64,000 nt of DNA from Chloroflexota bacterium (GTDB lineage: Bacteria; Chloroflexota; Dehalococcoidia; Bin125). The stretch covers positions 97,610 to 161,609 of the forward strand of contig JAPPJZ010000079.1 of NCBI GenBank assembly GCA_028874365.1, written 5' to 3'. Each line of letters starts with the position of its first letter. Position 1 is the first letter of the stretch. Below are positions 1-7,603 of this stretch, piece by piece. The translations under genes and the position numbers were made by a program. The notes under the pieces are model-generated. The model was not told the DNA's origin. It ran no database searches and worked only from the letters and a program-made list of their open reading frames with translations.

Positions 1-646
1 CGGCGACCTTCGCGGCAAGCTGTTCGTCGCTTCGAGACGCGCCTCGACCAGTGACTTCCTCTGGCGGACGCCCGCAGAGCACCGAGACGATCGCGGCGGC
101 GGAGGTCGTGTTGGCGATGCCCATCTCTCCGACGCCGATGATGTCGTCGTAGGCCGCCGCGGCGCGCGCGATCTTGGCGCCCGTGTCGAGTGCGACCTCA
201 GCCTGATCCAGTGTCATCGCCGGCCCATCGGCAATGTTCTGCGTCCCGAATCCGAGCCGCACCGAGACCAACTCGTCCGACGGACCCACCGGTATGGCAA
301 CTCCGGCGTCGACGATGGTCAGTTCGACGCCAGCTCGTTGTGCGAGCGCGTTGACGGCTGCCCCGCCTTCGAGGAAGTTCTGCACCATCTGGGCGGTGAC
401 CTCCTGCGGATAGCTGCTCACGCCGCTCGCCGCGACGCCGTGATCTGCAGCAGCCAGGATGAGCTGCTTGCGATACGCGCGCGGATGCTCGTCGCCCTGC
501 ATGCCGGCCAGCAGAATTGACAGCTCCTCCAGCCGTCCCAGGCTGCCCGGCGGCTTCGTCAACTGCCGCTGGCGCCGCTCCGCCGCCGCCATGGCTTCGC
601 GGTCGAGCGGTTCGATGATCCGAAGGATGTCGTCGAGCATGATCAT
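1..646 (-). CDS. cobT: Nicotinate-nucleotide--dimethylbenzimidazole phosphoribosyltransferase CobT (3' part outside window)
   Basis: CobT transfers phosphoribose from nicotinate mononucleotide to dimethylbenzimidazole to make the lower-ligand precursor of cobalamin. The N-terminal 215 codons are visible. They carry the family signatures PPGSLGRLEEL (about residues 32-42), AADHGVA (about 66-72) and GEMGIANTT in the nucleotide-binding core, followed by VTGRGAS near the window edge. The start is read at the ATG at 646; another ATG two codons on (640) is possible. The gene begins 19 nt after the cobO stop, so it is the last visible gene of the riboswitch-controlled B12 operon. The C-terminus, with the usual catalytic Glu region, lies beyond position 1 and cannot be checked. 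Confidence 0.93.
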   Translation of the reverse strand, partial: MIMLDDILRIIEPLDREAMAAAERRQRQLTKPPGSLGRLEELSILLAGMQGDEHPRAYRKQLILAAADHGVAASGVSSYPQEVTAQMVQNFLEGGAAVNALAQRAGVELTIVDAGVAIPVGPSDELVSVRLGFGTQNIADGPAMTLDQAEVALDTGAKIARAAAAYDDIIGVGEMGIANTTSAAAIVSVLCGRPPEEVTGRGASRSDEQLAAKVA

Positions 647-665
647 CTCAACGGCCACGTGCTCT

Positions 666-1229
666 CTAGAACTCGATGCCGGGCTGGGCTTTGATTCCCT
701 GTTCCTCGTAGGGATGCTTGACGAGTCTCATCTCGGTCACGAGATCGGCGAAATCGACCAGCTCCTGAGGCGCGTAGCGGCCGGTGATGATCACGTGCAT
801 CCGCTTCGGCCGGCGACCGAGTGTCTCGATCACGTCGGCCACGTCGACCCAGCCGTAGTGCATGGCGTAGGTGAACTCGTCGAGCACGATGATGTCTTCC
901 TCGCCTTCGACGATCGCTTCCTTGCAGCGCTCCCACTGGGCGACGGCCAGCGCGGTCGTCTCGTCCATGTCCTTCGAGAGCCAGGTGAAACCGTCTCCGA
1001 GGGACTCGATCGGGAACTCCAGCAGTTTGGCTGCCCGATGCTCGCCGAACTTCGCGGTCGAGTGCTTGATGAACTGGAACATGCGCACCCGGAAGTCACG
1101 GCCACGGGCGCGGAAGAGCACGCCCAGCGCTGCGGTCGTCTTGCCCTTGCCCTCGCCGGTATTGACGATCACGAGGCCATGCTGGCGCTGACGGCGGCGC
1201 TCGACCGAAGCGCGCTCAGCGGATGCCAC
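666..1229 (-). CDS. cobO: Cob(I)yrinic acid a,c-diamide adenosyltransferase
   Basis: This cytoplasmic enzyme adds the 5'-deoxyadenosyl group to cob(I)alamin or corrinoid precursors using ATP. The P-loop GEGKGKTT lies at about residues 25-32, and the family block IIVLDEFTYAMHYGW is further on. The start is chosen at GTG 1229, which has a GAGG about 8 nt upstream and gives 187 aa, close to the usual ~190 aa. A longer in-frame reading to 1307 would run deep into btuD and adds an unlikely Arg-rich leader. The chosen start overlaps the 3' end of btuD by 14 nt, which implies translational coupling. It sits in the B12 riboswitch operon between the ABC transporter and cobT. Confidence 0.92.
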   Translation of the reverse strand: MASAERASVERRRQRQHGLVIVNTGEGKGKTTAALGVLFRARGRDFRVRMFQFIKHSTAKFGEHRAAKLLEFPIESLGDGFTWLSKDMDETTALAVAQWERCKEAIVEGEEDIIVLDEFTYAMHYGWVDVADVIETLGRRPKRMHVIITGRYAPQELVDFADLVTEMRLVKHPYEEQGIKAQPGIEF

Positions 1230-2220
1230 TGGTCGCCTCGCTTCGCGCCGCGACAGCCTGCTCGCCGGACCGCGATGCCGTAGTTTCCCGACGAACCGGA
1301 GCCTCAACTGCCGCGGCCTCAGCCGGGGCGATCAAGCTGATCGCCAGGGCCCCGGTGGCGGGCTCGCGGTAGACCGCCGCCTCTACGCCGAACACGGTTT
1401 CAATCGTCTCAGCGGTTAACACATCGCCAGGTGCACCTTCAGTCCGCACCTCTCCCTCAGCGAGCAGGACCAAGCGATCGCAAAATCGCGCGGCCATGTT
1501 CAGGTCATGGATTGCGGCGACCGCTGTCAACCCTTCGTCGACCAGGTCACGCACGAGCTTCAGGATCTTGAGCTGATGCAGAACGTCGAGGTTCGAGGTC
1601 GGCTCATCGAGTAGCAGCACCCGCGGCTGCTGCGCGATCGCCCGCGCGAGGAACACCCGCTGGCGTTCGCCCCCAGAGAGTGTCTCGAGGGTCCGGGTCG
1701 CGAACGATTCCGTCTCTGTCAGCCGCATCGCCCGCTCAGCGATCGCGTCGTCCTCCTTGCCCTCAACCTGGAAACGGCCCATGTGCGGGTAGCGGCCCAT
1801 CAGCACCAGTTCGAACGCGGTAAAGCCCTGCGTGTACGGAGCGATTTGCGGCACCAGCGCAAGGATCTCCGCCACTTGCCGAGCCGGCAGCTTGTCGAGG
1901 TCCTCACCGAGCAGGCGGACCGAGCCCTCGTCGTAGCTGAGCACGTTCGAGATCGAGCGAAGCAGCGTCGTCTTGCCGGCGCCGTTGGGCCCAATCAGAC
2001 CAACGAACTGTCCGCTCTCGGCCCGGAGATCGACACGATCGAGCAGTTGTTTCGCGTTGACCGAGAAGGAGAGCGCCTGTGCCTCGACCGCCGCAGTTCG
2101 ATGTCGCTTCGCTTGCGCTTGCAGAGGCACACCGCGAGCGTCCTGCGGCCTCGCATCGCGCGTCCGCCGCTCCGGCGCGTGACTGTTCCCGTTGGACAGC
2201 GAAGGGGGATGTTTGCTCAT
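1216..2220 (-). CDS. btuD: Vitamin B12/siderophore ABC transporter ATP-binding protein
   Basis: This is the FecE/BtuD-type ATPase that energises the BtuC permease. Walker A GPNGAGKTT is at about residues 77-85, the ABC signature LSGGERQR at 181-188 and Walker B VLLLDEP at 201-207, followed by the H-loop AAIHDLN. The protein has 334 aa, against ~255 for the family. The excess is a basic, Pro/Gln-rich N-terminal leader of about 44 residues and an Ala/Glu-rich tail of about 50 residues, both of unknown role. It overlaps btuC by an ATGA junction and cobO at its 3' end. The cobalamin substrate is inferred from the upstream riboswitch and adjacent cobO/cobT; sequence alone would also allow an iron-siderophore. 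Confidence 0.9.
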   Translation of the reverse strand: MSKHPPSLSNGNSHAPERRTRDARPQDARGVPLQAQAKRHRTAAVEAQALSFSVNAKQLLDRVDLRAESGQFVGLIGPNGAGKTTLLRSISNVLSYDEGSVRLLGEDLDKLPARQVAEILALVPQIAPYTQGFTAFELVLMGRYPHMGRFQVEGKEDDAIAERAMRLTETESFATRTLETLSGGERQRVFLARAIAQQPRVLLLDEPTSNLDVLHQLKILKLVRDLVDEGLTAVAAIHDLNMAARFCDRLVLLAEGEVRTEGAPGDVLTAETIETVFGVEAAVYREPATGALAISLIAPAEAAAVEAPVRRETTASRSGEQAVAARSEATSGIR

Positions 2221-3293
2221 AGCGAGTAGACCTGTCGCTTGTTCTTGATCAGCAGGAGGATGAAAAACGGCGCACCGACGAAGGCGGTCAGGATCCCGAC
2301 CCGAAGCTCGGCTGGCTCGATGATCGTTCGCGCAACGGTGTCGGCGAGGATCACGAAGACCGCGCCGGCCAGCGCGCTGAGCGGGATCAGCACGCGATTG
2401 TCGGGACCGAGCACCAATCGAAGGATGTGCGGAATCACGAGCCCGACGAATGCAATCGTGCCGCTCACGGCGACGGCGGCACCAGTCGCCAGCGCCGCGG
2501 CGGCGAGCAGCGTGATACGTGTGGCGCCGACTCGCACGCCCATCGATCGCGCCTCGTCGTCGCCCAGCATCAGCAGATTGAGATCGCGCGACATCAGCAG
2601 CAGCAGCACCGTGCTGGCGACGATCAGCGGCGTCGCGATGCGGACGTGCTCCCAGGAACGGGAGTCCAGTCCGCCGGCCAGCCAGAAGAGGATCTCGCGC
2701 AACGCCTCGTTGTCGGGCAGGACGATGATGATCGCCGACACGATTGCCCCCAAGAACGCATTGATCGCGACCCCGGCGAGCAGCAGCGTCGCCATCGAGA
2801 AGCGTCCACCAACCGCAGCGACCCCGTAGACCAGGAACGCCGCAGCCATGGCGCCAACGAACGCGAAGACCGGCAACGCGAGGAAGAACAGGGCCGCCGT
2901 GCCGGTCGCGATTGCGATGACGGCTCCCAGCGCGCCGCCGGCCGAAACGCCGATGATCCCGGGATCGGCCATCGGATTGCGGAACAAACCTTGCATCGTC
3001 GCGCCGGCGACGCCAAGCGCCATGCCGACCGATGCGCCCACGACGATCCGGGGTAGCCGGATCTGGTCGATCACCAGCTGTTCTGTGCGGGCAAACTCCG
3101 GGACATCGAAGCCGATCGAGGAGAGAATGATCCAGGCGACGTGGCTGGTGGGAATGTCAACCGGGCCGAGGCTGAGCGAGACCAGCGCCACGACCAATAC
3201 GAGTGCCAGCAGGATCGCCGCACCGATCGTGAGGCGTGCCGAAACCCGCATCTGGCGGAAGCCGCGCAGCCCGGAGACACTCGTATAGAGCAA
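2217..3293 (-). CDS. btuC: Vitamin B12 ABC transporter permease (FecCD family)
   Basis: This is a FecCD/BtuC-family membrane permease with about ten hydrophobic segments and the conserved RLPRI and GATMQGLFRNPMADP blocks. The C-terminal GLVIPHILRLVLGPDNR coupling region is intact. The start is set at TTG 3293, because a GGAGG (3302-3306) sits 8 nt upstream. ATG 3251 would remove 14 residues but has no ribosome-binding site. The GGAGG lies inside the 3' arm of the riboswitch terminator hairpin, so folding would both stop transcription and hide this site. No periplasmic binding protein (btuF) gene is visible here; it may lie beyond the left edge or elsewhere. Confidence 0.9.
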   Translation of the reverse strand: MLYTSVSGLRGFRQMRVSARLTIGAAILLALVLVVALVSLSLGPVDIPTSHVAWIILSSIGFDVPEFARTEQLVIDQIRLPRIVVGASVGMALGVAGATMQGLFRNPMADPGIIGVSAGGALGAVIAIATGTAALFFLALPVFAFVGAMAAAFLVYGVAAVGGRFSMATLLLAGVAINAFLGAIVSAIIIVLPDNEALREILFWLAGGLDSRSWEHVRIATPLIVASTVLLLLMSRDLNLLMLGDDEARSMGVRVGATRITLLAAAALATGAAVAVSGTIAFVGLVIPHILRLVLGPDNRVLIPLSALAGAVFVILADTVARTIIEPAELRVGILTAFVGAPFFILLLIKNKRQVYSL

Positions 3294-3323
3294 GAACAAA
3301 ACCTCCAGCTCTCCGCTGAAGGT
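3290..3323 (-). terminator. Riboswitch-controlled terminator and Shine-Dalgarno sequestor upstream of btuC
   Basis: Reading the minus strand, ACCTTCAGC (3323-3315) pairs with GCTGGAGGT (3309-3301). The stem is 9 bp with one G-T wobble and a GGAGA loop, and is followed by a T-rich run (TTTGTTCTT). This has the form of an intrinsic terminator. Its 3' arm contains the GGAGG that would serve btuC. The segment CTCTCCGC on the minus strand at 3384-3377, just below the aptamer, is exactly complementary to GCGGAGAG (3316-3309) in the loop and stem. It can therefore form a competing antiterminator. Confidence 0.72.
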
Positions 3324-3394
3324 CTGGAGTTCGATCGGCCGGGAACTCGACCCGGAGATCGAGGGACCCCTCTAATGCGGAGAGTTGTCACCTC

Positions 3395-3578
3395 TCGTCC
3401 AGGCAGGTCTCCTGGCTGACGGGCGGAGGTTGCTGCCGAACCCTTCCCATCGCGTCGGCGACAGTGGGCCTCGGCGCTCCGTGTTGCTCACTCAACCGAG
3501 CAAGCCCCGCTTACAGTGGCGCTACCGCGTCGGATTTGCACCGACTTCCCTATTCTCCCGGGACGGGCACCTGGACGA
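3395..3578 (-). promoter_or_regulatory. Cobalamin (B12) riboswitch aptamer
   Basis: The minus strand carries the diagnostic cobalamin-riboswitch elements in order. GGGAAGTCGGTGCAAATC precedes the B12-box-like GCCACTGTAAGCGGGG, and the 3' part has CAGCCAGGAGACCTGCC. Closing helix P1 is visible as TCGTCCAGG (minus 3578-3570) pairing with CCTGGACGA (minus 3403-3395). The aptamer lies about 100 nt upstream of btuC and ends next to the antiterminator segment. It is expected to repress btuC-btuD-cobO-cobT when adenosylcobalamin is abundant. Confidence 0.95.
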
Positions 3579-3651
3579 ACAAAGCCGAGCCGAGGCTACC
3601 ACAGCGGGTCGGAAGCTTGCCTCGGAAGTGCGTCCTGGGAGCGCAGGTCCG

Positions 3652-5007
3652 TTAACGGGACATCCGCGCCTGCGGCTTGGTCATCGAGTTGAGGGAGAAT
3701 GCCAACCGCGCTTGCTCTCTGCCGTGCAGCAGGCGCCAGATCAGAGCGAACAGTGCGCCCGCTCCGATCAGAATCACGAGCAGCAGCCCAAACGAAGCCT
3801 GGAATCCAGCAGCATCGGCGACCGTGCCGGCCTGAGGCAAAATGATCGCCACCAGCAGAGCAGCCGAGAGCTCGAACATCGAGAGTACGGTCGCACGTTG
3901 GTCGGACGGAATGCGCCGATTGATGTAGCCCGTCGCGATCGGGCGAGTCATGCCGCGGATCACCGCCAGCAGTCCGATCGCGCCCACGACCCAGAGCGAA
4001 TCCCACAGCGTCGGCGCGAGCAAAATCAGGCCGCCGACAACCAGCGGCATCACCAACGATCGGCGTTCACCCAACCGATTGGCGACGCGGGCGGCCAGCA
4101 GTGAGCCGACGACCATCCCGGCGACCGGTGACATCAACATGCCCGAGTAGGCGAACCCGGCATCGACACCACTGGCCGGGTTGACGCCGTGGTGGACGAC
4201 GAATGGCTGCAAGAGGAAGTCGGTCGTCGTCAAGATCACGCCCGAGAGCAGCGTGGCGAGCAGGATGTACCAGAGCAGCAGCTTGCCCCGCCAGACGACC
4301 AGAACCCCACCGAGCATGTTGCCCAGTACGCTGCGCCACGGTTCCCAAGCAACACCGTTCAGCTTCGGCTGTTGACTCGATGGCTGGACGGAGAACTCCG
4401 ATTCGCTGCGCGGCGGCTCGCGCAGGAACAGGGCGACGAGGCCGGCCGCCCCCATGAAGATGGCGCCCACGAGGATCGTGGCCGAATATCCGATCAGCGC
4501 GACCAGTGGGCCTCCCAGCAGTGTGGCGATCAGCATCGAGCCGAAGGCCATGGCCTCCGAACGGCCGATGTGTTTTTCGTACTCTTTGGTGCGCCCCAGC
4601 TGTCGCAACGTGTCATAGACCAGCGCGTGGCCCGCGCCGGAGTACATCGTCATCGCAACGGCAATGGTCAGGTACGCCACCAGCAATACGACATAGGTGG
4701 AGCTGAACGCGAAGACGACCGAGCCGACACAGAACATCGCGCCGCCCATCGCCAGCGAGACTCGTCGTCCCCAGTGGTCGGCCACAGCGCCGGTGGGCAC
4801 TTCGGCCACGACGACCGTGATCCAGAAGATCGCCTCGATCGAGGCAATCTGGGTCAGGCTCGTGCCGCGGAATTCCTGCAGGTAGATCACCCAGATCGGC
4901 ATCCAGATCAGGAAGCCGCTAACGCCATAAAAGAGGTAGTAGACGGGAATGTTGCGGGCCAGTCGTCGGCGCAACCGCTCGGCATCAACATCGGGGGCCG
5001 ACGACAT
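3652..5007 (-). CDS. MFS transporter (12-TM type)
   Basis: The product is a 451-aa major facilitator superfamily permease. The N-terminal half has the motif-A-like loop ADHWGRRVSLAMGG between TM2 and TM3. A long, charged, Ser/Gln-rich cytoplasmic loop (about residues 200-225) separates two blocks of six membrane segments. The N-terminal region (YLQEFRGTSLTQIASIEAIFW) resembles the family of small-molecule and drug exporters often annotated MFS_1. It starts 12 nt after livF, so it is probably the last cistron of the liv operon. The substrate is unknown; export of an amino acid or a metabolite linked to Liv uptake is only a guess. Confidence 0.85.
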   Translation of the reverse strand: MSSAPDVDAERLRRRLARNIPVYYLFYGVSGFLIWMPIWVIYLQEFRGTSLTQIASIEAIFWITVVVAEVPTGAVADHWGRRVSLAMGGAMFCVGSVVFAFSSTYVVLLVAYLTIAVAMTMYSGAGHALVYDTLRQLGRTKEYEKHIGRSEAMAFGSMLIATLLGGPLVALIGYSATILVGAIFMGAAGLVALFLREPPRSESEFSVQPSSQQPKLNGVAWEPWRSVLGNMLGGVLVVWRGKLLLWYILLATLLSGVILTTTDFLLQPFVVHHGVNPASGVDAGFAYSGMLMSPVAGMVVGSLLAARVANRLGERRSLVMPLVVGGLILLAPTLWDSLWVVGAIGLLAVIRGMTRPIATGYINRRIPSDQRATVLSMFELSAALLVAIILPQAGTVADAAGFQASFGLLLVILIGAGALFALIWRLLHGREQARLAFSLNSMTKPQARMSR

Positions 5008-5019
5008 AGCCAGTCGAGT

Positions 5020-5814
5020 CTAGAACCCCGTCCTTTCTCCCCCCGCTTGTGCTAGGGGAAATGGATCTCCATCCTCACCCTCAGGCTGCACCCGCCCCAA
5101 GAAGACGTCGGTCAGGATGTTGGTCTCGCGGATTGAGGCCGGCGTGCCCTCATGCACAACTCGCCCCTTGTCGAGCACGTAGGCTCGGTCGACGATGCCG
5201 AGCACGCCTTTGATGTTGTGCTCCACGATCATGATCGTCGTGTCCAGCCGGTCACTGATCTCGCGCACCTTCTGAAACACTTCACCGACCACGATCGGGG
5301 CGAGCCCCAGCGTCGGCTCGTCGAGTAACAGCAGATCCGGCGAACCCATCAGTCCGCGTCCAATTGCGAGCATCTGCTGCTGTCCGCCCGACATCTGGCT
5401 GGCCATGTCGCGGCGCTTTTCGTGCAGGATCGGGAAGAGTTCGATCACCGACTCCAGCCGTCGGCGTTTCTCCGCCTCGTCGCCAAGGAACAGGCAGCCC
5501 ATTTCGAGGTTCTCCTCGATCGTCAGGTGTGTGAACACGCGCCGACCCTGCGGGACAAAGCAGATGCCTTCCTTGACGATCTCATGCGTCGCGGCCTCGA
5601 GCCGGTGTCCGCGCCAGTAGACGGCGCCCGCCACGACCGGCGCCAGGCCCATGATCGCCTTCAGCACCGTCGACTTACCCGCGCCGTTCGGTCCCATGAC
5701 GGCCACCGCTTCGCCCTCACGAATACCCAGCGATACGCCGTCGAGGGCCCGGACCGCGCCGTAGTGAACGGCGATGTCGGTCAGTTCGAGCGTGGCGTCG
5801 TTCGACGCAGTCAT
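5020..5814 (-). CDS. livF: Branched-chain amino-acid ABC transporter ATPase LivF
   Basis: This is one of the two nucleotide-binding subunits of a HAAT-type (Leu/Ile/Val) uptake system. Walker A GPNGAGKST lies at about residues 41-49, followed by the LivF-typical FVPQGRRVFTHLTIEENLEMG. The signature is MSGGQQQMLAIGRGLM and Walker B is LLLLDEPTLGLAP. The 264-aa length is slightly longer than usual owing to an acidic C-terminal tail. It is read from ATG 5814, 7 nt after the livG stop. It pairs with LivG on the LivHM membrane core. Ligand specificity of such systems ranges over amino acids, urea and aromatic acids and cannot be fixed from this subunit. Confidence 0.92.
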   Translation of the reverse strand: MTASNDATLELTDIAVHYGAVRALDGVSLGIREGEAVAVMGPNGAGKSTVLKAIMGLAPVVAGAVYWRGHRLEAATHEIVKEGICFVPQGRRVFTHLTIEENLEMGCLFLGDEAEKRRRLESVIELFPILHEKRRDMASQMSGGQQQMLAIGRGLMGSPDLLLLDEPTLGLAPIVVGEVFQKVREISDRLDTTIMIVEHNIKGVLGIVDRAYVLDKGRVVHEGTPASIRETNILTDVFLGRVQPEGEDGDPFPLAQAGGERTGF

Positions 5815-5821
5815 CGCGCGA

Positions 5822-6586
5822 TCACTCTCCCAGGTAGGCCTCGATCACTTCATCGCGGCTGAGCACCTCGTGCACCTCGCCCTGGGTCAGCAGCTTGCCG
5901 CTGTCGAGCACGATCAGGTGGTCAGGCAGTTCGCGCACGATGTCCATGTTGTGCGAGATGAAGATCAGCGTGTGCCCCTCGTCGCGCATGCGGATCACGA
6001 TCTCCTTGACCCGCTCCAGCATCTGCGGAAAGAGGCCCGCGAACGGTTCGTCGAACAGGTAGGTCTGCGCATCCATCGCCATTGCCCGACCGATCTCGAG
6101 CAGTTTGCGTTGTCCGTACGACAGCTCGCCGGCCATCGCCTCGCGCCTTTCCCACATTCCGACTTCCATCAGGATGCGCTCGGCCTTCTCGCGGTGAGCC
6201 GGTCGTAGCCGCTCGAAGAGCGAGGGCAGCAGTCGCCGTTCGGTCAGCACGACCATGATGTTGTCCCAGGCGGAGATCTGGTCGAACAGGCGCACCTCCT
6301 GGAACGTCCGCGTGACGCCGTGCTGAGGAGACTCGTGCGCCTTGACCACGCGCAAACCGACGCCGTCGATGATCACGATCCCGCCGTCGATCGGCAGCGT
6401 CCCACTGAGCAGATTGACGAACGTCGATTTACCCGACCCGTTCGGCCCGACGATGCTCGTGATCCCTGTTTTGGGGATCGCGACGGTCAGCTCGTCGACC
6501 GCGCGCACTGCATCGAAGTGCTTCGACAGATCGATCGTGTGGATCACGTTGCCGGCAGGATTGGTCCTGTTCGCCATCCTTGTCAT
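5822..6586 (-). CDS. livG: Branched-chain amino-acid ABC transporter ATPase LivG
   Basis: This is the second ATP-binding subunit of the Liv system (254 aa). Walker A GPNGSGKST is at about 48-56. The LivG-typical GVTRTFQEVRLF follows, then the signature LSYGQRKLLEIGRAMA and Walker B YLFDEPFAGLFP; the H-loop is FISHNMD. The start at ATG 6586 overlaps the livM stop in an ATGA junction. A second ATG at 6577 is also possible. The replacement of the usual LSYG-QQR by LSYGQRK is within family variation. Confidence 0.92.
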   Translation of the reverse strand: MTRMANRTNPAGNVIHTIDLSKHFDAVRAVDELTVAIPKTGITSIVGPNGSGKSTFVNLLSGTLPIDGGIVIIDGVGLRVVKAHESPQHGVTRTFQEVRLFDQISAWDNIMVVLTERRLLPSLFERLRPAHREKAERILMEVGMWERREAMAGELSYGQRKLLEIGRAMAMDAQTYLFDEPFAGLFPQMLERVKEIVIRMRDEGHTLIFISHNMDIVRELPDHLIVLDSGKLLTQGEVHEVLSRDEVIEAYLGE

Positions 6587-7599
6587 AGCTTGTACCTCCC
6601 GACCAAGCCCTGCGGTCGGAACAGCATCAGCAAGACAAGCAGCACGCCGAGCACCACCTGGCGCGCCTGGCCGACGAACTCCGCCGGAAGGAAGGGTAGG
6701 AAACGCATCCCCTCTTCGAGCAGCACGAACGCCATCGCGCCCAGCAGCGAACCCCAGATTGTCGCCAGTCCGCCCAAAATCACGATCGCGATGAGCAGCA
6801 TCGACTCGAGCAGGATGAACGAGTTCGGGTCGATGAAGCTGGTCCAGCTCGCGAACAGCGCGCCCGCAAGTCCGGCCATCATCGCCGAGAGCACCCAGAC
6901 CGCCAGCTTGAAGTGCGTCACCCGGTAGCCGAACACGGCGATCGCCTCCTCATCCTCCCGGATCGCCGTGAGCACGCGGCCGAACGACGACGTCACGATC
7001 AGCCAACAAACCAGGACGACCAGCGCCAGGCAGATCAGTGCGAAGACGAGGAACTCGACCTCCCCATCGAGCACCCAGCTTCCGAACGCCGGCCGCGGAA
7101 TCTCATGGATCCCGAACGCGCCCCGAGTGATCTCGCGCAGGTTGAGGAAGAAACTGAACGCGATGATCGCGAAACCGAACGAGACGAGCACGAAGATGTC
7201 GTCGCGGAAGCGATTGAACACGATGCCCACGCCCAGCGCGACCAGCCCGGCCAGCGCGACGGCGATTGGCAGCGCCGCGAAGAACGGCCAGCCGGGCGTC
7301 GGGATCGCCTCGGTGCGGAGCTGATCGTAGGAGGCGTCCGAGGCGAGGATCGCCATCGTGTAGGCGCCTATCCCGAAGAACCCGATGTGTCCAACCGAGA
7401 GCAGCCCGGTGAATCCCACCACCAGGTTCAGGCTGACTGCGAGGATCGCCCATATTGCGAAGACCGTCATCAGCGTGACCGTAAACCCGGTCCCCTGCCA
7501 GAGCATGAACGCCACCGCCCAGCCGAGCACGAACACGGTCGCGACGCGCTCGATGTCGGCGCGCGGCCACTCGCGGAGCGTCTGCGGCAGAGTCGTCAC
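6583..7599 (-). CDS. livM: Branched-chain amino-acid ABC transporter permease LivM
   Basis: This is the LivM-type inner-membrane permease (338 aa). It has the typical SLNLVVGFTGLLSVGHIGFFGIGAY block in the first third and a GRVLTAIREDEEAIAVFGY coupling helix near residues 223-241. The ending LLLMLFRPQGLVGRYKL is characteristic of the family. Eight or nine hydrophobic segments are visible. The start is GTG 7599 with GAGG about 6 nt upstream. It follows livH by 4 nt and overlaps livG by 4 nt, so the permease and ATPase genes are translationally coupled. Confidence 0.92.
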   Translation of the reverse strand: MTTLPQTLREWPRADIERVATVFVLGWAVAFMLWQGTGFTVTLMTVFAIWAILAVSLNLVVGFTGLLSVGHIGFFGIGAYTMAILASDASYDQLRTEAIPTPGWPFFAALPIAVALAGLVALGVGIVFNRFRDDIFVLVSFGFAIIAFSFFLNLREITRGAFGIHEIPRPAFGSWVLDGEVEFLVFALICLALVVLVCWLIVTSSFGRVLTAIREDEEAIAVFGYRVTHFKLAVWVLSAMMAGLAGALFASWTSFIDPNSFILLESMLLIAIVILGGLATIWGSLLGAMAFVLLEEGMRFLPFLPAEFVGQARQVVLGVLLVLLMLFRPQGLVGRYKL

Positions 7600-7603
7600 G
7601 CCA

